DNA from: Desulforhopalus sp.
Lineage (GTDB): Bacteria; Desulfobacterota; Desulfobulbia; Desulfobulbales; Desulfocapsaceae
Reading direction: 5' to 3'
Length of the DNA: 34,058 bases
Assembly: GCA_023231425.1 (NCBI GenBank)
Contig: JALNVI010000026.1
Location: 1-34,058 of the forward strand
How positions within the stretch are numbered: position 1 is the first letter of the stretch; each line of letters begins with the position of its first letter. The notes beneath the pieces were generated by a model that saw only the letters and a program-made list of their open reading frames with translations, was not told the origin of the DNA and searched no databases. The translations under genes and the position numbers were made by a program. Of the stretch, positions 32,514 through 34,058 are shown in pieces.

Positions 32514-33718
32514 TGTGCAACCTCATTATGAGCTTCATCCGTAACCACCTTTTGACCGTCCTCTTTTTTAGGAGCAAGAAAGGAAATTACCGGAAAATAT
32601 TTAACAATTAAAATAAAACCACAGACTTCCATAGCTACAAGACCAATGGAGATAAGGATTTCCTCTCCTGTAGGGAAGTAGCTGTAGCCGTCCCCCGGAT
32701 CAAAGGTAAAAAGCGAAAGATTCATCCGCCAGAGAGCAGCACCGAGCATCATGCTTATGGCACAGCCGAAAAGCCAGCGGGCATCTTTTATATACTTATC
32801 TTTACTGAGGATATAGAGTGGCATTGCAAGAAGTGCACTTTCCAGCCAGAAAAGCCATGCACCGCGATCTCCGACAAACAGCAGTTTCATTTTGTCTCCC
32901 AGCGCAAGTTCACCAAAGCGAAGGATAAAAAATGCAATAATCAACCATCTGATGATTCTGTACAATTTGGCAAAAAGCGGCGTTTCGTCTGCAACATCCT
33001 TCCCACGAAGTCCCGCACGAGTAATGGATCCCTCAAAGATAACAATCGCAAACCCCATGATGAGAGCCGTCAGCAGCGAAAGCGGACCAAGGATTGCACC
33101 ACTCCGCCAGAGCGGATGAAGTTTAAGCCCTGCAATATTAAACAGCGATCCCATGGAGGACTGGTGCATGGTTGGCAGCAACACTCCAAGAGAGATCGCA
33201 GCAAACATCACTTTGTTCATTTTGCGCAGAGAGATTTTCCAGCCAAGGCGTTCACAAATAACCGGCGCGAATTCAAACATGACGACGAAGACATACACTG
33301 TCATGCAGAATGCTGTCTCAAACAGTACAGAGTTGACGTTGAAGAACCCGGGAATATAAAAATAGGGGACATTCCAGTAGCGACCAACGTCAATCAGAAT
33401 GGAGAATCCACCAAGGGAATAACCAAAAAGGGACGCCAGCAGAGCCGAACGCACCATTGGATGATATTGCCCCTGGTTGAAGACATACACCGTCCAGGCG
33501 AGAGCCCAGCCGCCACAGGCAAAGCCGGTCCCGACAAGAAGGTCAAAAGCAATCCACAGCCCCCAGGGAAAACCTCCATTAAGATCACTGACTGCTCCAA
33601 TCCCTGAGACGAAGCGATGGGTTATGGCATAAAGTCCGATGAGGATCAGAATGCCAAAAAAGATTATCGGCCAGGTAAATATTTTTCCACCAAGAGGTTT
33701 GCTGATATGCTCACTCAT
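32510..33718 (-). CDS. hybB: HybB, NrfD-family membrane subunit of the hydrogenase
   Basis: Integral membrane protein of 402 residues with about ten helices (E. coli HybB 392). It connects the hydrogenase to the menaquinone pool without haem. The ATG at 33718 overlaps the hybA stop by 8 bases (ATGAGTGA) and yields MSEHISKPLGG before the first helix; the in-frame start 7 codons upstream is not favoured. Family-like segments are GGFPWGLWIAFDLLVGTGFACGGWA and MHQSSMGSLFNIAGLKLHPLWRSG. The C-terminus is charged (KKEDGQKVVTDEAHNEVAQ). It belongs to the same superfamily as DsrP in this window, but context and the LNGGFPWGLWI motif place it with HybB. Confidence 0.94.
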   Translation of the reverse strand: MSEHISKPLGGKIFTWPIIFFGILILIGLYAITHRFVSGIGAVSDLNGGFPWGLWIAFDLLVGTGFACGGWALAWTVYVFNQGQYHPMVRSALLASLFGYSLGGFSILIDVGRYWNVPYFYIPGFFNVNSVLFETAFCMTVYVFVVMFEFAPVICERLGWKISLRKMNKVMFAAISLGVLLPTMHQSSMGSLFNIAGLKLHPLWRSGAILGPLSLLTALIMGFAIVIFEGSITRAGLRGKDVADETPLFAKLYRIIRWLIIAFFILRFGELALGDKMKLLFVGDRGAWLFWLESALLAMPLYILSKDKYIKDARWLFGCAISMMLGAALWRMNLSLFTFDPGDGYSYFPTGEEILISIGLVAMEVCGFILIVKYFPVISFLAPKKEDGQKVVTDEAHNEVAQ

Positions 33719-34058
33719 TGCCAGCCTCCTTTTCGTCATGTTTATTTCCCGCCTTGCCGCTGCCGATACTTGACCAGGTACGCTTGGTCAACCAGCCATA
33801 GAGAAGCGCCGGGAGCAGTGCGATAGGCAGAAACATTCCTCTATAAAGACCATGCTGCACGGTCTCAGTTGCAGCGCCAAAACTTTCCTCCTGAAGAGCG
33901 GGAAGGCCAAGGTCTTCGTAGGGCACTGAGGAGAGAACGAGGCACTGGCATCCACCGCCCTCACGTTCGCCATAAATTTCCTGGTTATAGTGAGGAATGG
34001 AAGTCTGGTTAAACTCTCCACTGCCTATTGCTTTGAGCGGGTAGTTATGCTCCGATCC
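33711..34058 (-). CDS. hybA: HybA, periplasmic ferredoxin-type hydrogenase subunit (C-terminal part)
   Basis: The last 115 residues of a HybA-like iron-sulfur subunit; the gene runs off the right edge, so the Tat signal and the main ferredoxin clusters are not visible. The frame reads YNQEIYGEREGGGCQCLVLS, then SVPYEDLGLPAL, a sequence typical of HybA near its C-terminus. A membrane anchor follows (MFLPIALLPALLYGWL) and a charged tail (KAGNKHDEKEAGNE). HybA passes electrons from the small subunit to HybB. The stop overlaps the hybB start by 8 bases. The gene order A-B-C-D matches E. coli hybOABCD, so the small subunit gene should be further upstream. Confidence 0.9.
   Translation of the reverse strand, partial: GSEHNYPLKAIGSGEFNQTSIPHYNQEIYGEREGGGCQCLVLSSVPYEDLGLPALQEESFGAATETVQHGLYRGMFLPIALLPALLYGWLTKRTWSSIGSGKAGNKHDEKEAGNE

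Overview
The window looks like chromosomal DNA from a Gram-negative sulfate- or sulfur-metabolising member of the Desulfobacterota, most likely in or near the Desulfobulbales. The evidence is a complete dsrMKJOP electron-transfer operon, a siroheme/heme/cytochrome gene cluster, a periplasm-facing Hyb-type [NiFe] hydrogenase operon, and several outer-membrane assembly genes. The species assignment is inference. I saw no tRNA, rRNA, CRISPR array, prophage or transposase gene.

Layout. 1-4672 (+): envelope genes, namely the 3' end of lptD, a DHH phosphoesterase, and the lytic transglycosylases mltB and mltA, tightly packed. 4713-5993 (-): aroA. 6282-7073 (+): prepilin peptidase. 7200-7884 (-): a decayed yjjPB-type threonine/serine exporter locus cut off at its 5' side by a repeat element. 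8168-13948 (-): an RsbRD-like gene followed by dsrM-K-J-O-P, closed by a strong terminator. 14100-16493 (-): a tail-specific protease with an extra LysM domain. 16663-20012 (-): siroheme dehydrogenase/chelatase, CcsA/HemX-type protein, hemA and an overlapping unknown gene, with a terminator-like hairpin in the leader. 20543-21037 (-): TlpA-like thioredoxin. 21273-23907 (+): surA-like, rodZ-like, recO. 24020-24529 (+): small beta-barrel protein. 24976-28852 (+): enoyl-CoA hydratase-family gene, then ydbH-ynbE-ydbL. 29071-30199 (+): cmoA and a small lipoprotein. 30295-34058 (-): hybD, hybC, hybB and the 3' end of hybA, running off the right edge.

How the genes fit together. Hyb hydrogenase can feed electrons from H2 into the quinone pool. 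DsrMKJOP links the quinone pool and periplasm to the cytoplasmic sulfite-reduction pathway. HemA and the siroheme enzyme supply tetrapyrroles for sulfite reductase and cytochromes such as DsrJ. LptD, SurA, YdbH/YnbE/YdbL, MltA/B and Prc all serve outer-membrane and peptidoglycan assembly.

The least expected signal is a dispersed family of short palindromic elements (about 140-210 bp) with imperfect terminal inverted repeats. They occupy five intergenic sites; one site holds one copy nested inside another. One copy forms the broken edge of the yjjPB remnant. Two end a few bases before a start codon and appear to supply its ribosome-binding site. They resemble non-autonomous MITE-type elements; no mobilising transposase is present here.
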